This document shows positions 1-7,950 of a DNA stretch of 51,004 bases, piece by piece. A program made the translations under genes and the position numbers. The notes under the pieces were generated by a model. That model was not told the DNA's origin and did not search any database. It saw only the letters and a program-made list of their open reading frames with translations. The stretch spans positions 1-51,004 of the forward strand of contig NZ_LOPV01000118.1 of NCBI RefSeq assembly GCF_001469865.1, given 5' to 3'. The stretch is from Haloferax profundi (GTDB lineage: Archaea; Halobacteriota; Halobacteria; Halobacteriales; Haloferacaceae). The first letter of the stretch is position 1; each line of letters opens with the position of its first letter.

Positions 1-782
1 CCGAGCGCGGAGCCAGCGAGGAGCGGAGCGACGATAGAGAGGTCGACACCGCCGGACTGCGCGTAGAGGAACGAACCAATCCCGCCCGAGAACATAATCT
101 CGAACAGGTCGGTCCCAACCGCAATCGGAACGGGCACGCCAATGAGGTAGAACAGCGCGGGCATACGGATGAAGCCGCCACCGACGCCGAGGAAGCCCGA
201 GAGGAGACCCGTCGCGAAGGCGACGAGCAGGACCATCCAGAGCGAGACCTGGATGCCACCGCGCAGGGTAATCATCGGCGGAAGCGAGTAGCTCTGAATC
301 TTCTTCGCTATCTCGGGGATGTCGTCGGCGTTGATTTCGGCGTCTTCTTCGACGTCGTGGCTGACGCCGCCGTCGCCGCCACCTTTCAGTGCTTCGTAGG
401 TGACGAACGCGCCGATGCCACCGAGCAGCAGCACGTACGTGATGCTGATGATGTTGCCAGCGAGACCGAGTTCTTCGAGGTGGAGGACGATTTCCTTCCC
501 GACTTCGAGGCCGACGGTGGTCCCGATAATCATCGAGACGCCGAGTTTGTAGTCGACTTGACCGAGGTCACGGTGTTTCAACGTCGCGATGACGGAGGTA
601 CCGAAGACGAACGCGAGACCAGACCCGACAGCGACTCTGGACGGATAGCCCATGACGAGCAGTGCTGGGGTGACGAGGAACGACCCGCCCATCCCGAAGA
701 AGCCGAAGAGGATGCCGATGAGGAGGCCGAATCCGGCGAACATCACCAACATGGCGGCCGAGATTCCGAAAATCTCCATCAT
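1..782 (-). CDS. Sulfite exporter TauE/SafE family permease (3' end missing)
   Basis: The reading frame enters from the left edge, so the C-terminus is missing; about 260 residues are visible. It is a multi-pass membrane protein with the two Gly-rich repeats of the TauE/SafE family: GFFGMGGSFLVTPAL near residue 30 and GFLGVGGGFIRMPAL near residue 200, each in a helix. A charged acidic loop (about residues 143-170) separates the halves. Family members export sulfite, thiosulfate or organosulfonates. The start is one of two adjacent ATGs (782 or 779), with a strong Shine-Dalgarno GGAGGTG just upstream, inside the end of the preceding small gene; translation is therefore probably coupled. Operon order is rhodanese-MBL gene, small membrane gene, this exporter, which fits efflux of sulfite made by persulfide oxidation. 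Family assignment is firm; the substrate is inferred. Confidence 0.9.
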   Translation of the reverse strand, partial: MMEIFGISAAMLVMFAGFGLLIGILFGFFGMGGSFLVTPALLVMGYPSRVAVGSGLAFVFGTSVIATLKHRDLGQVDYKLGVSMIIGTTVGLEVGKEIVLHLEELGLAGNIISITYVLLLGGIGAFVTYEALKGGGDGGVSHDVEEDAEINADDIPEIAKKIQSYSLPPMITLRGGIQVSLWMVLLVAFATGLLSGFLGVGGGFIRMPALFYLIGVPVPIAVGTDLFEIMFSGGIGSFLYAQSGGVDLSIVAPLLAGSAL

Positions 783-784
783 CG

Positions 785-934
785 TCAGTCACCTCCGAGG
801 AGTTTCAGGACAGTCGGACCGACGACGCTCTCTAGTGCGCCGTATCCAACGTACAATACCATGGCCTCGACGAGAACGATACCGACGAGTGCCGCTGCTT
901 GCGAGTTTCCGGACAGGTTTTCGATTCCAAACAT
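785..934 (-). CDS. Small single-helix membrane protein of the TauE operon
   Basis: A 49-residue ORF, too short for most gene finders, beginning MFGIENLSGN and ending LLGGD. One hydrophobic helix spans about residues 12-32 (AAALVGIVLVEAMVLYVGYG). Its stop lies 2 nt from the start of the TauE/SafE gene and its last codons contain that gene's Shine-Dalgarno sequence, so the two are almost certainly co-translated. Small proteins of this kind sit next to TauE/SafE permeases in other haloarchaea (possibly the group called DUF7512; this name is from memory and unverified). A role as an accessory subunit of the exporter is inference from position only. Confidence 0.7.
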   Translation of the reverse strand: MFGIENLSGNSQAAALVGIVLVEAMVLYVGYGALESVVGPTVLKLLGGD

Positions 935-1006
935 GCGGTGACAGGGTGAGGGGTGGAGGGTTCGGTGTGGTGGTGGGGGGAGTTAGGGGACCGTGTGTGA
1001 GGGAGG

Positions 1007-2188
1007 TTAGTCGTCGGCGACGGCGCTGTCGGACGTGGCCGCACAGCGGTTCGGGCCGAGTTCGAGTTCGTTCTCTTCGTCCTCGCCGTCCGGTTCGTAC
1101 TCACCGGCGTTCGTGGCGATGACCGTCTCGTAGTTCGGCGGCTTCGAGGGGAGGTTCTCGAACATGTGTTCGACGAAGTCGTCTTCTGCCATCCGGAGAA
1201 TCTCGTTGTTCTCCCAGAGGTAGCCGACCGTCGAGAACATCGGCTGGCCGGGCGTCACGTCGATGTACTGTCCGTCGTCGGTGACCGAGAAGTGGCCGGG
1301 AAGAATCTTCACGTCGTTCGGTTCGGTCATGATGACGCGGTGGAGCGTCTCGTACTGGACGCGAGCGCCGTCGCGGGCGTCCTTGTCGGCGAACTGCAGT
1401 TCGGTCCGGCCGATGGACTCGACGAACAGGGTGTCGCCGGTCAAGAGTGCCTCGTCGTCGACGAGGTAAGAGGTCATGCCAGTCGTGTGGCCGGGCGTGT
1501 GGACGGCCTTGATGTCCACGTCGCCGAGTTCGACGGTGCCGTTCGGTTCGATGGCGTCGAACTCGAACTGTGGGTCGCGTGTCTCGGCGGGCTTACCGAG
1601 GTGGTACGGAACGTCGAGTTTGCTGGCGAGACGGCGACCACCCGAGATGTGGTCGGCGTGGATGTGGGTGTCGAGGATGTGGGTGACTTCCAGACCGCGT
1701 TCGGTGGCGGCGTCCACGAAGACGTCGGTCGCACGGGTCACGTCGACGAGGGCGGCCTCTCCTGCCGACTTCGAGCCGACGAGGTAGCCGAGACAGCCCT
1801 TCGAGCGACGCTGGAACTGAAGGAGGACGAGGTCGTCGTTCGAGGTGGAAATCGGAACGACGTCGTAGACCATACTCCACGACTCCATCCCACCTTCGAC
1901 GGTCTTCACGTCGTGGGCGAAGCCCTCTCGTTCGAGGTACTCGGCGAAACTGCTCGCAGAGTTGCCGGTCGCACAGATGGTCACGACAGTGTCGCCAGCG
2001 CCGATGTCGTCTTTGTAAGCGTCGAAGTCACCGACGAGTTCGTCGTTGTCGCCGGAGTACTCGACGTTCTCGGCTTCGGCGATGTGCCAGCCCTCGAAGT
2101 CTTCGGGGTTTCGCGTGTCGAAGAGGACGAAGTCCTCGTCCGCATCGATCATATCCCTCAGCTCTTCAGCCGTGATGGTTTCGACCAT
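1007..2188 (-). CDS. Rhodanese-MBL fusion, persulfide dioxygenase-like
   Basis: 393 residues. The N-terminal rhodanese domain (about 1-112) has active-site loop CATGNSA with Cys72. The C-terminal metallo-beta-lactamase domain carries the metal ligands THIHADH (175-180 are HxHxDH), HTPGHTTGM, LTGDTLFV and LPGHF, the pattern of ETHE1-type persulfide dioxygenases, which oxidise glutathione or other low-molecular persulfides to sulfite. The known persulfide dioxygenase-rhodanese fusions usually have the rhodanese at the other end. I chose ATG 2188 (MVETITAEEL) rather than the extended upstream frame, because a TATA-like box sits 25-30 nt upstream and the extension has no haloarchaeal codon bias. 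First gene of an operon with the small membrane protein and TauE exporter. Its thiol cofactor is not evident (haloarchaea use gamma-glutamylcysteine or CoA). Confidence 0.9.
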   Translation of the reverse strand: MVETITAEELRDMIDADEDFVLFDTRNPEDFEGWHIAEAENVEYSGDNDELVGDFDAYKDDIGAGDTVVTICATGNSASSFAEYLEREGFAHDVKTVEGGMESWSMVYDVVPISTSNDDLVLLQFQRRSKGCLGYLVGSKSAGEAALVDVTRATDVFVDAATERGLEVTHILDTHIHADHISGGRRLASKLDVPYHLGKPAETRDPQFEFDAIEPNGTVELGDVDIKAVHTPGHTTGMTSYLVDDEALLTGDTLFVESIGRTELQFADKDARDGARVQYETLHRVIMTEPNDVKILPGHFSVTDDGQYIDVTPGQPMFSTVGYLWENNEILRMAEDDFVEHMFENLPSKPPNYETVIATNAGEYEPDGEDEENELELGPNRCAATSDSAVADD

Positions 2189-2220
2189 ACACGGTATTGT
2201 ATAGGAAATGCACGTATAAG
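2187..2220 (-). promoter_or_regulatory. Promoter and inverted repeat of the rhodanese-MBL operon
   Basis: On the minus strand a TATA-like CTTATACG (2213-2220) lies about 28 nt before the ATG, so the mRNA is probably leaderless. Between the box and the gene, ATACA (2187-2191) and TGTAT (2198-2202) form a 5-bp inverted repeat with a 6-nt spacer that overlaps the start codon, a position suited to a repressor site. The arms are short and could be chance. Confidence 0.4.
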
Positions 2221-2359
2221 GGTTCGAGCGAGACACGTTATTTCCGGCTTTTCACGGGTCGAGGCGGCTATTTCCCGGTTCTGAACGAGGTAGAGACAAT
2301 AATTGTGGCTACCTCTCTCGGAACCCACGGACGAAGCGACCGGTCACTAGTGAAACAAT

Positions 2360-2374
2360 ACCTTCATGCAAGGT
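2360..2374 (+). promoter_or_regulatory. Inverted repeat over the start of the HTH-sulfurtransferase gene
   Basis: ACCTT (2360-2364) and AAGGT (2370-2374) form a perfect 5-bp inverted repeat centred on the ATG. It may be an autoregulatory site. It resembles the other two start-codon repeats of this island in position but not closely in sequence. Confidence 0.3.
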
Positions 2375-3499
2375 GAATCCATACCCAATATTGCGAGGTA
2401 CATGAACAACTCTGAGATAGAAGACGTCCTCCGAGAGTTGCCGCCGAGTTCGAAGTTCATCTACAATACGCTCCTTCGGATGGGGTCGATGACGCTGAAA
2501 GGACTCACCGAAGAGACGCTCCTCTCGTCGCGCACGACGCGCTACGGACTCACGCAACTCGAAGAAGCGGGCCTGGTCGAGTCGTCGCCGGCACTCCACG
2601 ACGGCCGACAATCCTGTTACAGTATCGCCTACGGTGCAGTCGGGGGTGACAGAACCGAATTCGCCCGTGGTGCGCTCGTCGACCCCGAGTGGGTTCGACA
2701 GCGTCTCGACGCGTTCGAGGCAGACGACCCCGAACTTCGACTCGTCGAGGTCACCGACTCCTACGACGAAGGCCACATCCGAGGTGCTGTTCACCTCGAC
2801 CCTGACGAAGACTTCCTCGACGTCGATACGGCGAGTATCCCAGGCACCGAGACGTTCGAATCCGTTCTCGGGAACCTGGGTATCACGCCCGACAGTACCG
2901 TCGTCCTCTACAGCGACGGGGTGAACGAGTACGCCGCGCTCGTCTACTGGACGCTCAAGTACTACCGACACATGGACGTGCGACTCCTCGACGGTGGGAA
3001 GTCGTACTGGGTCGACGCGGGATTCCCGACGACGCACGACGTGCCTGTCGTCTCGGAGACGACCTACACGGCGCAGAACCCCCACGAGCGCATCCGGGCG
3101 TATCGGCGCGACGTGCAAGCGGCGCTCTCCCGAGACGTAACCATCGTGGACGTTCGCTCGCCGGAGGAGTACCGCGGCGAGACGGCAGGGGGAGCAGATG
3201 CTCGTGTCGCCGGGCGCGTCCCCAACACGGTCAACGTGGAGTGGACACAGATGGTCGGCGACGCGGGTCGGTTCAAAGGGCGCGGCGCACTCGAACAGGA
3301 GTTCGCCCAGATGGACCTCGACGAAGACGACGAAGTCATCGTCTACTGTAACGTCGGCGAACGGTCGGCACTCGTGTGGTTCGTCCTCTCGGAACTCCTC
3401 GGCTACCAGGCCGTCTCGAACTACGACGGGTCGTGGACAGAGTGGGGCAACATGGTCGGCGCACCGATTCGAACCGGCGACCCCTCGGAGAGCGAATAG
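2366..3499 (+). CDS. HTH domain fused to tandem rhodanese (thiosulfate sulfurtransferase)
   Basis: 377 residues. Residues about 15-90 form a winged-helix domain (LTEETLLSSRTTRYGLTQLE is the probable recognition region, followed by a wing ending CYSIAYG). Residues 100-225 and 240-370 are two rhodanese domains as in TST/MST enzymes. The first has no catalytic Cys (LYSDGVNEY, Ser183 at the Cys position); the second has CNVGERS with Cys328. This is the usual plan of a thiosulfate or mercaptopyruvate sulfurtransferase, but with a DNA-binding domain attached, so it may be a transcription regulator that senses sulfane sulfur through Cys328. It is divergent from the rhodanese-MBL operon. ATG 2366 is used; ATG 2402 is a possible alternative that keeps the HTH. 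Enzyme versus sensor cannot be settled from sequence. Confidence 0.85.
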   Translation: MQGESIPNIARYMNNSEIEDVLRELPPSSKFIYNTLLRMGSMTLKGLTEETLLSSRTTRYGLTQLEEAGLVESSPALHDGRQSCYSIAYGAVGGDRTEFARGALVDPEWVRQRLDAFEADDPELRLVEVTDSYDEGHIRGAVHLDPDEDFLDVDTASIPGTETFESVLGNLGITPDSTVVLYSDGVNEYAALVYWTLKYYRHMDVRLLDGGKSYWVDAGFPTTHDVPVVSETTYTAQNPHERIRAYRRDVQAALSRDVTIVDVRSPEEYRGETAGGADARVAGRVPNTVNVEWTQMVGDAGRFKGRGALEQEFAQMDLDEDDEVIVYCNVGERSALVWFVLSELLGYQAVSNYDGSWTEWGNMVGAPIRTGDPSESE

Positions 3500-3520
3500 G
3501 GCCGCGTTTCGTCTCTCTTT

Positions 3521-4351
3521 CTACTCGCGGCCAACTCGCCCGAGTGCGCGCGCGGCGGCGACGAGGCGGCCGAGTGCGCGACGAACGTCGGCGTCGAACA
3601 GTGCCCCGAGCAGTCCGAAGAGACCGATTGGTTTCGGGTCGTCGTCGGCGAACGCGTCGAGTGTCGCTTCGAGTGCCTCCGTGACCTGTGGGTCGCCGAG
3701 CGTCTCGGTGAGTGCGACGACGTTGGCGGCGTTGTGGCCGAGTTCGTACAGGTCCACGTCGTGTTCTGCGTACCCGTCGGCGAATCCGGCGGCGGCCATC
3801 CGAAGGTCCTCGATGGCGTGGCGGTTCTCCCGCGTCGCGTCGAGGACACCGGGGACGAGTTCTTCGGCGAGGTCCGTCGTCGCGTCGAGCAAGTCGACGA
3901 GTTCGACGAACGTGTCCATATTCTCGCCGAGTCGTTCGACGAGGACGATTGTCTCCTCGCGTTCGAGCGCGAAGCGGAGCCGTTCGACGACGTCGCGGTT
4001 CTCCCGAACGGCGTCGAGGACGCCGGGGACGAGTTCGTCCGCGACACGCTGTGACACCGCGAGTACGTCGAGGAGTTCGACCAGTGTGTCGGCCTCGTCG
4101 CCGACTTTCTGGAAGAGTCGCAGCGTCTCTTCGCGCTCGAAGGCGATTCGGAGTTCACGGATTGGTTCGCGGTTCTCGCGGACCGTCTCGCGGAGTTCTG
4201 GCGTGAGGTCCGCCGCGAGGTCTTGGGCCGTGACCATCAACTCCAGCAGTTCGGCCAGTTCGTCGGCGTTCCGCTCGATAGCCTGCGCGAGGACGTCGGT
4301 GTCGCTGTCGGCGTCGACAATCTCGTCGAGCGCCTGTGTTTCGGATGCCAT
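3521..4351 (-). CDS. DUF1641 family protein with three internal repeats
   Basis: 276 residues, strongly acidic and helical, no membrane segment. Three tandem repeats of about 58 residues are visible between residues 36 and 205; each begins E-L-hydrophobic, contains ELVPGVLDAVRENR or a close variant, and continues with ERLRFALEREET. The C-terminal part (LFGLLGALFDADVRRALG) is the Gly/Leu-rich end typical of DUF1641 proteins. DUF1641 genes commonly lie beside sulfide:quinone reductase-like genes in bacteria and archaea; here the gap to that upstream gene is 3 nt. The function is unknown; a partner or membrane-recruitment role for the flavoprotein is inference. No clear Shine-Dalgarno site, so translation probably depends on coupling. 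Confidence 0.85.
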   Translation of the reverse strand: MASETQALDEIVDADSDTDVLAQAIERNADELAELLELMVTAQDLAADLTPELRETVRENREPIRELRIAFEREETLRLFQKVGDEADTLVELLDVLAVSQRVADELVPGVLDAVRENRDVVERLRFALEREETIVLVERLGENMDTFVELVDLLDATTDLAEELVPGVLDATRENRHAIEDLRMAAAGFADGYAEHDVDLYELGHNAANVVALTETLGDPQVTEALEATLDAFADDDPKPIGLFGLLGALFDADVRRALGRLVAAARALGRVGRE

Positions 4352-4354
4352 AGT

Positions 4355-5539
4355 TCAGGGGAGGGGGTCGTATCCGCGCATCCAGGCGTTCCAGTAGAAC
4401 GACGGCAGGATGTTGATGTCCATAATCCAGTTCATCCGACTCTCGACCGGAGCGGAGATGCTCTCCTCGTAGTCGAACTCAGCCATCATCGCCTTGCCTT
4501 TCTTCGTGAGGAGCGGACAGGCCGCGTATCCGCTGTACTCCTTCGTCATCCGTCCGCCTTCGACGAGCGACGAGAGGTTGTCGGCGACGACGTGGGCCTG
4601 TTTCCGGGCGGCAGCGGCGGTGCGCGACTTGGGCGTGTCGTCGGCGTCACCGAGAGCGAACACGTTGTCGTACTCGGTGTGTTGCAGGGTGTAGTCGTCG
4701 ACGGTGATGTACTCGCCGTCGTTCTCCTCGTCACCCTCGGTGAGCGGCGAGTTCTCGGTGACTGCGGGTTGTCCGTACTGGGGCGAGACGGGAGCGTACA
4801 GGTCGTAGTCGAGTTCCTCTCCTTCTTCGGAGTGGATGATCTGATTCTCGTAGTCGACTTCGGAGACGGTGAAGTTCGGCTCGAACTCGATGTCACGGTC
4901 CTCGAATATCTCTTCGAGTTTCTCGCGGTAGGGTGAGACGCCGAAGATGGCGTCGCCGGGCTTGGTCATCACGACGTCGACGTCGTCGCGGATACCCTGT
5001 CGCTGGAAGTAATCTTCCGCCAGCATGGTCATCTTCATCGGCGCGCCGCCGCACTTGATGGGCGTATCGGGGACGGTCACGACGAACGTCCCGCCGTCGA
5101 AGTCTTCGAGTGCCTCGCGCATCGCGACCGCGGCCTCGTAGTGGTAGTACGGATACACCGCATCCGTCTCTTCCCACCCTTCTGCCATGCCGGGGATGCT
5201 CTCGGGGGCCAGTCGATGGCCGAGCGAGACGACGAGGTAGTCGTACGAGAGGCCGTCTTCGGCGGCGTCCAGGTGGACCTCCTGAGCATCCGGGTCGATG
5301 CCGACGACTTCGTCCTCGACGAACTCGACGCCCGACTGCATCACGTCGCGAACGTCGCGGAACTGGTCTTCCGGTTCCATGTACCCGAACGGAATCAGGT
5401 AGAACGACGGCTGGTAGACGTGTTTGCTGCTCTTGTCGACGATACTGATACGGACGTCGGAGCGGTCGAGTTTCCGACGGAGGATGTTTGCCGTCATCGC
5501 TCCGCCAGCACCAGCCCCTAGCACGACAATGTGCTCCAT
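4355..5539 (-). CDS. Sulfide:quinone oxidoreductase-like FAD protein
   Basis: 394 residues. It has an N-terminal FAD-binding GAGAGGAMTAN (8-18), an ATG-like motif FALGDADD (295-301), and the two cysteines expected of sulfide:quinone reductases: Cys163 in IKCGGAPMK and Cys341 in YAACPLLTKKGK. The C-terminal WNAWMRGYDPLP is an amphipathic tail of the kind that binds the membrane surface. SQR oxidises sulfide to polysulfide or persulfide and passes electrons to quinone. With the neighbouring persulfide dioxygenase and TauE exporter it makes a sulfide-to-sulfite route. ATG 5539 is taken as start; an in-frame GTG lies two codons upstream. The third cysteine of type I SQRs is not seen, so it resembles the two-cysteine classes. 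Substrate is inferred. Confidence 0.85.
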   Translation of the reverse strand: MEHIVVLGAGAGGAMTANILRRKLDRSDVRISIVDKSSKHVYQPSFYLIPFGYMEPEDQFRDVRDVMQSGVEFVEDEVVGIDPDAQEVHLDAAEDGLSYDYLVVSLGHRLAPESIPGMAEGWEETDAVYPYYHYEAAVAMREALEDFDGGTFVVTVPDTPIKCGGAPMKMTMLAEDYFQRQGIRDDVDVVMTKPGDAIFGVSPYREKLEEIFEDRDIEFEPNFTVSEVDYENQIIHSEEGEELDYDLYAPVSPQYGQPAVTENSPLTEGDEENDGEYITVDDYTLQHTEYDNVFALGDADDTPKSRTAAAARKQAHVVADNLSSLVEGGRMTKEYSGYAACPLLTKKGKAMMAEFDYEESISAPVESRMNWIMDINILPSFYWNAWMRGYDPLP

Positions 5540-5556
5540 AGACACCCTATCTATGG
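5536..5556 (-). promoter_or_regulatory. Perfect inverted repeat over the SQR start codon
   Basis: CCATAGA (5536-5542) and TCTATGG (5550-5556) form a perfect 7-bp inverted repeat with a 7-nt spacer. The ATG of the SQR-like gene lies in one arm. It is a good candidate operator that would block initiation at a leaderless transcript. The same arms also contain the ATG of a doubtful divergent ORF. Confidence 0.5.
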
Positions 5557-5732
5557 AGGAGTACTATCTGAACGATGAGGTAGCAGCGACAACTAGTCCC
5601 ACTCCCGCCGTCGGTGACGGGTGGCGGAGATTATTGTTGGAACACGGGACGCCAGCTTCGGTGACCGAGTTGTCGGTGGACGGGGTGCTATCACTCTCGG
5701 AAACAGGAACTGTGGCGTCGGACAACGGATAG
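5553..5732 (+). CDS. Doubtful 59-residue acidic ORF divergent from the SQR gene
   Basis: Begins MEEYYLNDEV and ends GTVASDNG. It is acidic, which is normal for haloarchaeal proteins, and its ATG lies in the inverted repeat upstream of the SQR-like gene. No domain is recognised, and codon third positions are less GC-rich than in the neighbours. It may be a small real gene or chance. Confidence 0.22.
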   Translation: MEEYYLNDEVAATTSPTPAVGDGWRRLLLEHGTPASVTELSVDGVLSLSETGTVASDNG

Positions 5733-5741
5733 GCCCGTCTC

Positions 5742-5933
5742 TCAGTCCATCTTCGGCATCGACTGGTTCTCCCGGTCGAAGAGGTTGTGGATGCGTTCGG
5801 TTCGTGCGGACTCGAACTGGCGTTGACACCGGGCGACCCACGAGTCTGTGTCGGTGTTGTCGGCTGTCGTGTTCGGTGACGGGTGGTCTGTTTGCAGGGT
5901 CGGTTCGTACGTTGGACGTGTGTGTGTGCTCAC
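5742..5933 (-). CDS. Small hypothetical protein
   Basis: A 63-residue ORF with GTG start (MSTHTRPTYE...) ending RENQSMPKMD. Its second half (VARCQRQFESARTERIHNLF) looks like a coded amphipathic helix. No family recognised. It lies alone in the 588-nt stretch between the SQR-like and aldo/keto reductase genes (5540-6127); the rest of that stretch (about 5934-6127) holds only an AT-rich segment near 6040-6060 and a GT microsatellite near 5918-5929. Existence as a gene is uncertain. Confidence 0.35.
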   Translation of the reverse strand: MSTHTRPTYEPTLQTDHPSPNTTADNTDTDSWVARCQRQFESARTERIHNLFDRENQSMPKMD

Positions 5934-6127
5934 GGTTGTGGGGTGTGGTTCGGGTCGGTCGGACGGCGATGCTGGCGACGAGGAGAGTTAGTGAAGTACG
6001 CGTACGACCGACATGGTGTACCCGGCAGTACAGAGCTATCTATAATAAATGTTCATGTTCAATCAGTGGCTCCTGTCTGATTGTCGGATGCGACGAGGAA
6101 AGCGGGACGAGGTTCGACCGAGTGCGT

Positions 6128-7099
6128 TTACTCGTGGCCGGAGACGCGCACCGGTTGGTAGGGTTCTTCGAGGTAGTCGATGTCGGACGACGAGAGTTTG
6201 ATGTCGAGGGCTTCGACGGCGTCTTCGAGGTGTTCGATGCTCGACGTCCCGACGATTGGCGTGGTGACCCAGTCTTTGTGGAACTGCCACGCGAGGGCGA
6301 TTTGAGCCATCTTCACGTCCTTCTCCTCGGCGAGTTCCTGCACACGCTCGTTCACAGCGGGGCCGCCACCTTCCTCGTACGGACGGCCGACGTCTGCTTC
6401 GTGTTCGCCTCGAGTCGTCGATTCGAACGCCCCGTGTGGACGCGTGAGGAACCCGGCGGCCATCGGACTCCACGGCATCACGGCGATATCTTCCCTCGCA
6501 CAGAGGGGAAGCATCTCGCGTTCTTCCTCGCGGTAGGCGAGATTGTAGAGGTTCTGCATGGACACGAACCGTTCGAGGCCGAGTCGGTCAGACGTGTGGA
6601 GTGCGTCGGCGAACTGGTAGGCCCACATCGACGACGCGCCGACGTGTCGAACCTTCCCGCGACGGACCGCGTCGTCGAGGGCGCGGAGTGTCTGTTCGAT
6701 TGGGGTGTCGTAATCCCAGCGGTGAATCTGGTAGAGGTCGACGGTGTCCATCCCGAGTCTGTCGAGCGAGTTGTCGAGTTCCTGCTCGATGGTCTTGCGG
6801 GAGAGGCCACCCGAGTTCGGGTCGTCGTCACGCATCTGCCCGTAGACCTTCGTCGCGACGACCATCTCGTCGCGGTCGTACTCCGCGAGCACCTCGCCGA
6901 GAATCTCCTCGGATTCGCCGTAGGAGTAGACGTTCGCCGTATCGAAGAAGTTGATACCGAGTTCGATGGCACGCTCGATGAGTTCGCGACTCTCTTCGCG
7001 GTCGAGTGTCCAGTCGTCCCAGTCGGTCCCGAAGCTCATACACCCGAGACAGAGTTCACTCACGGTGGTTCCGGTCGATCCGAACGTCGTGTAGTCCAT
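6128..7099 (-). CDS. Aldo/keto reductase
   Basis: 323 residues, full length for the family. The catalytic tetrad is present: Asp53 and Tyr58 in FFDTANVYSYG, Lys84 in VATKVYG, and His126 in YQIHRWD. Other family motifs include the NADPH-side PLCAREDIAVMPWSPMAAGF region and the C-terminal TPIVGTSS. Members reduce aldehydes, ketones or sugars with NAD(P)H in the cytoplasm; the closest resemblance is to the YhdN/AKR11-like proteins. The substrate cannot be told. The gene is monocistronic, with ATG 7099 preceded by an AT-rich stretch (TTTTACATACAG on the minus strand), consistent with a leaderless mRNA. Confidence 0.93.
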   Translation of the reverse strand: MDYTTFGSTGTTVSELCLGCMSFGTDWDDWTLDREESRELIERAIELGINFFDTANVYSYGESEEILGEVLAEYDRDEMVVATKVYGQMRDDDPNSGGLSRKTIEQELDNSLDRLGMDTVDLYQIHRWDYDTPIEQTLRALDDAVRRGKVRHVGASSMWAYQFADALHTSDRLGLERFVSMQNLYNLAYREEEREMLPLCAREDIAVMPWSPMAAGFLTRPHGAFESTTRGEHEADVGRPYEEGGGPAVNERVQELAEEKDVKMAQIALAWQFHKDWVTTPIVGTSSIEHLEDAVEALDIKLSSSDIDYLEEPYQPVRVSGHE

Positions 7100-7333
7100 A
7101 CGTAACGTTCGAAGGCACTGTATGTAAAATCGGTCGGGGGACGATGGCCGATGTTGACTCGATAGTTGTGGTTGGTTTGGGCAATGTCGTCCCGCGACAG
7201 CAACCAGAGGAATGGCTCAGAAGTACATAAATAGTGGTGTTTACGTCAAATTCAAATGCTCTGACCCGGTACGACACGACACAGTCTTGCTCGTGATACA
7301 CAATATACGTCGCGAGACGGACACTGCAACCAC

Positions 7334-7813
7334 ATGAAACGGAGAACCTTCCTCAACAGATTGGGTACAGTTTCGCTCGGTGGTCTCGCTGCCGCGGGCG
7401 TGGCGACGACCGCATCCGCCGCCGACGAGGGGTACGACCTCGAACTCGCGCCCGGCGACACGTTCTACTTCGCCGAGACGAGTCGAGCGGAGTCGATGAT
7501 TTACGCGCCGCTTCAGGACGGGAGCACCTACGCGATGTTCCAGGTGCCGAACGGACTGTTCGACGTGGACACCGTCGTCATCGTCCTCGCAGAGAACGGC
7601 GAAGTCCTCTACCTCGAGAGTCTCGACGGCGTCCGCTACACGGAAGACCAAATCGGCGAGATGGCCGACCGTATCGGTGAGATGGCCGATAGAATCGTCT
7701 ACACCGAAGAACTCATCGTCCAGACGGAGTACCTCGTCGTCGACGTCATCGAATTCTCGCAGGAGAACCTCCTGACGTTCGTGAGCATGCTCAACCCGCT
7801 GAGCCTGTTCTAA
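7334..7813 (+). CDS. Tat-exported small protein of unknown function
   Basis: 159 residues. The N-terminus MKRRTFLNRLG is a twin-arginine signal followed by a hydrophobic Gly/Ala stretch and probable cleavage after TASA (about residue 29). The mature part is acidic, predicted beta-rich then helical. An exact seven-residue tandem duplication, IGEMADR IGEMADR, lies about residues 111-124, within a predicted helix, and its DNA copies differ at silent positions. It ends with a hydrophobic LLTFVSMLNPLSLF tail. No family recognised. The upstream region (7100-7333) has AT-rich promoter-like sequence but no clear operator. Confidence 0.75.
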   Translation: MKRRTFLNRLGTVSLGGLAAAGVATTASAADEGYDLELAPGDTFYFAETSRAESMIYAPLQDGSTYAMFQVPNGLFDVDTVVIVLAENGEVLYLESLDGVRYTEDQIGEMADRIGEMADRIVYTEELIVQTEYLVVDVIEFSQENLLTFVSMLNPLSLF

Positions 7814-7950
7814 CCGACGACAGAACGTCGGCCCTCGAAACCTCCATCACCCGACCGGCACCAACACGGACGCCCGTGTCTCCCACCCACTGCCGGTCGT
7901 TTTCTGTCGAAGAACACGGCTAGTCGTTACTTCCTGCGACCACGTCCACG

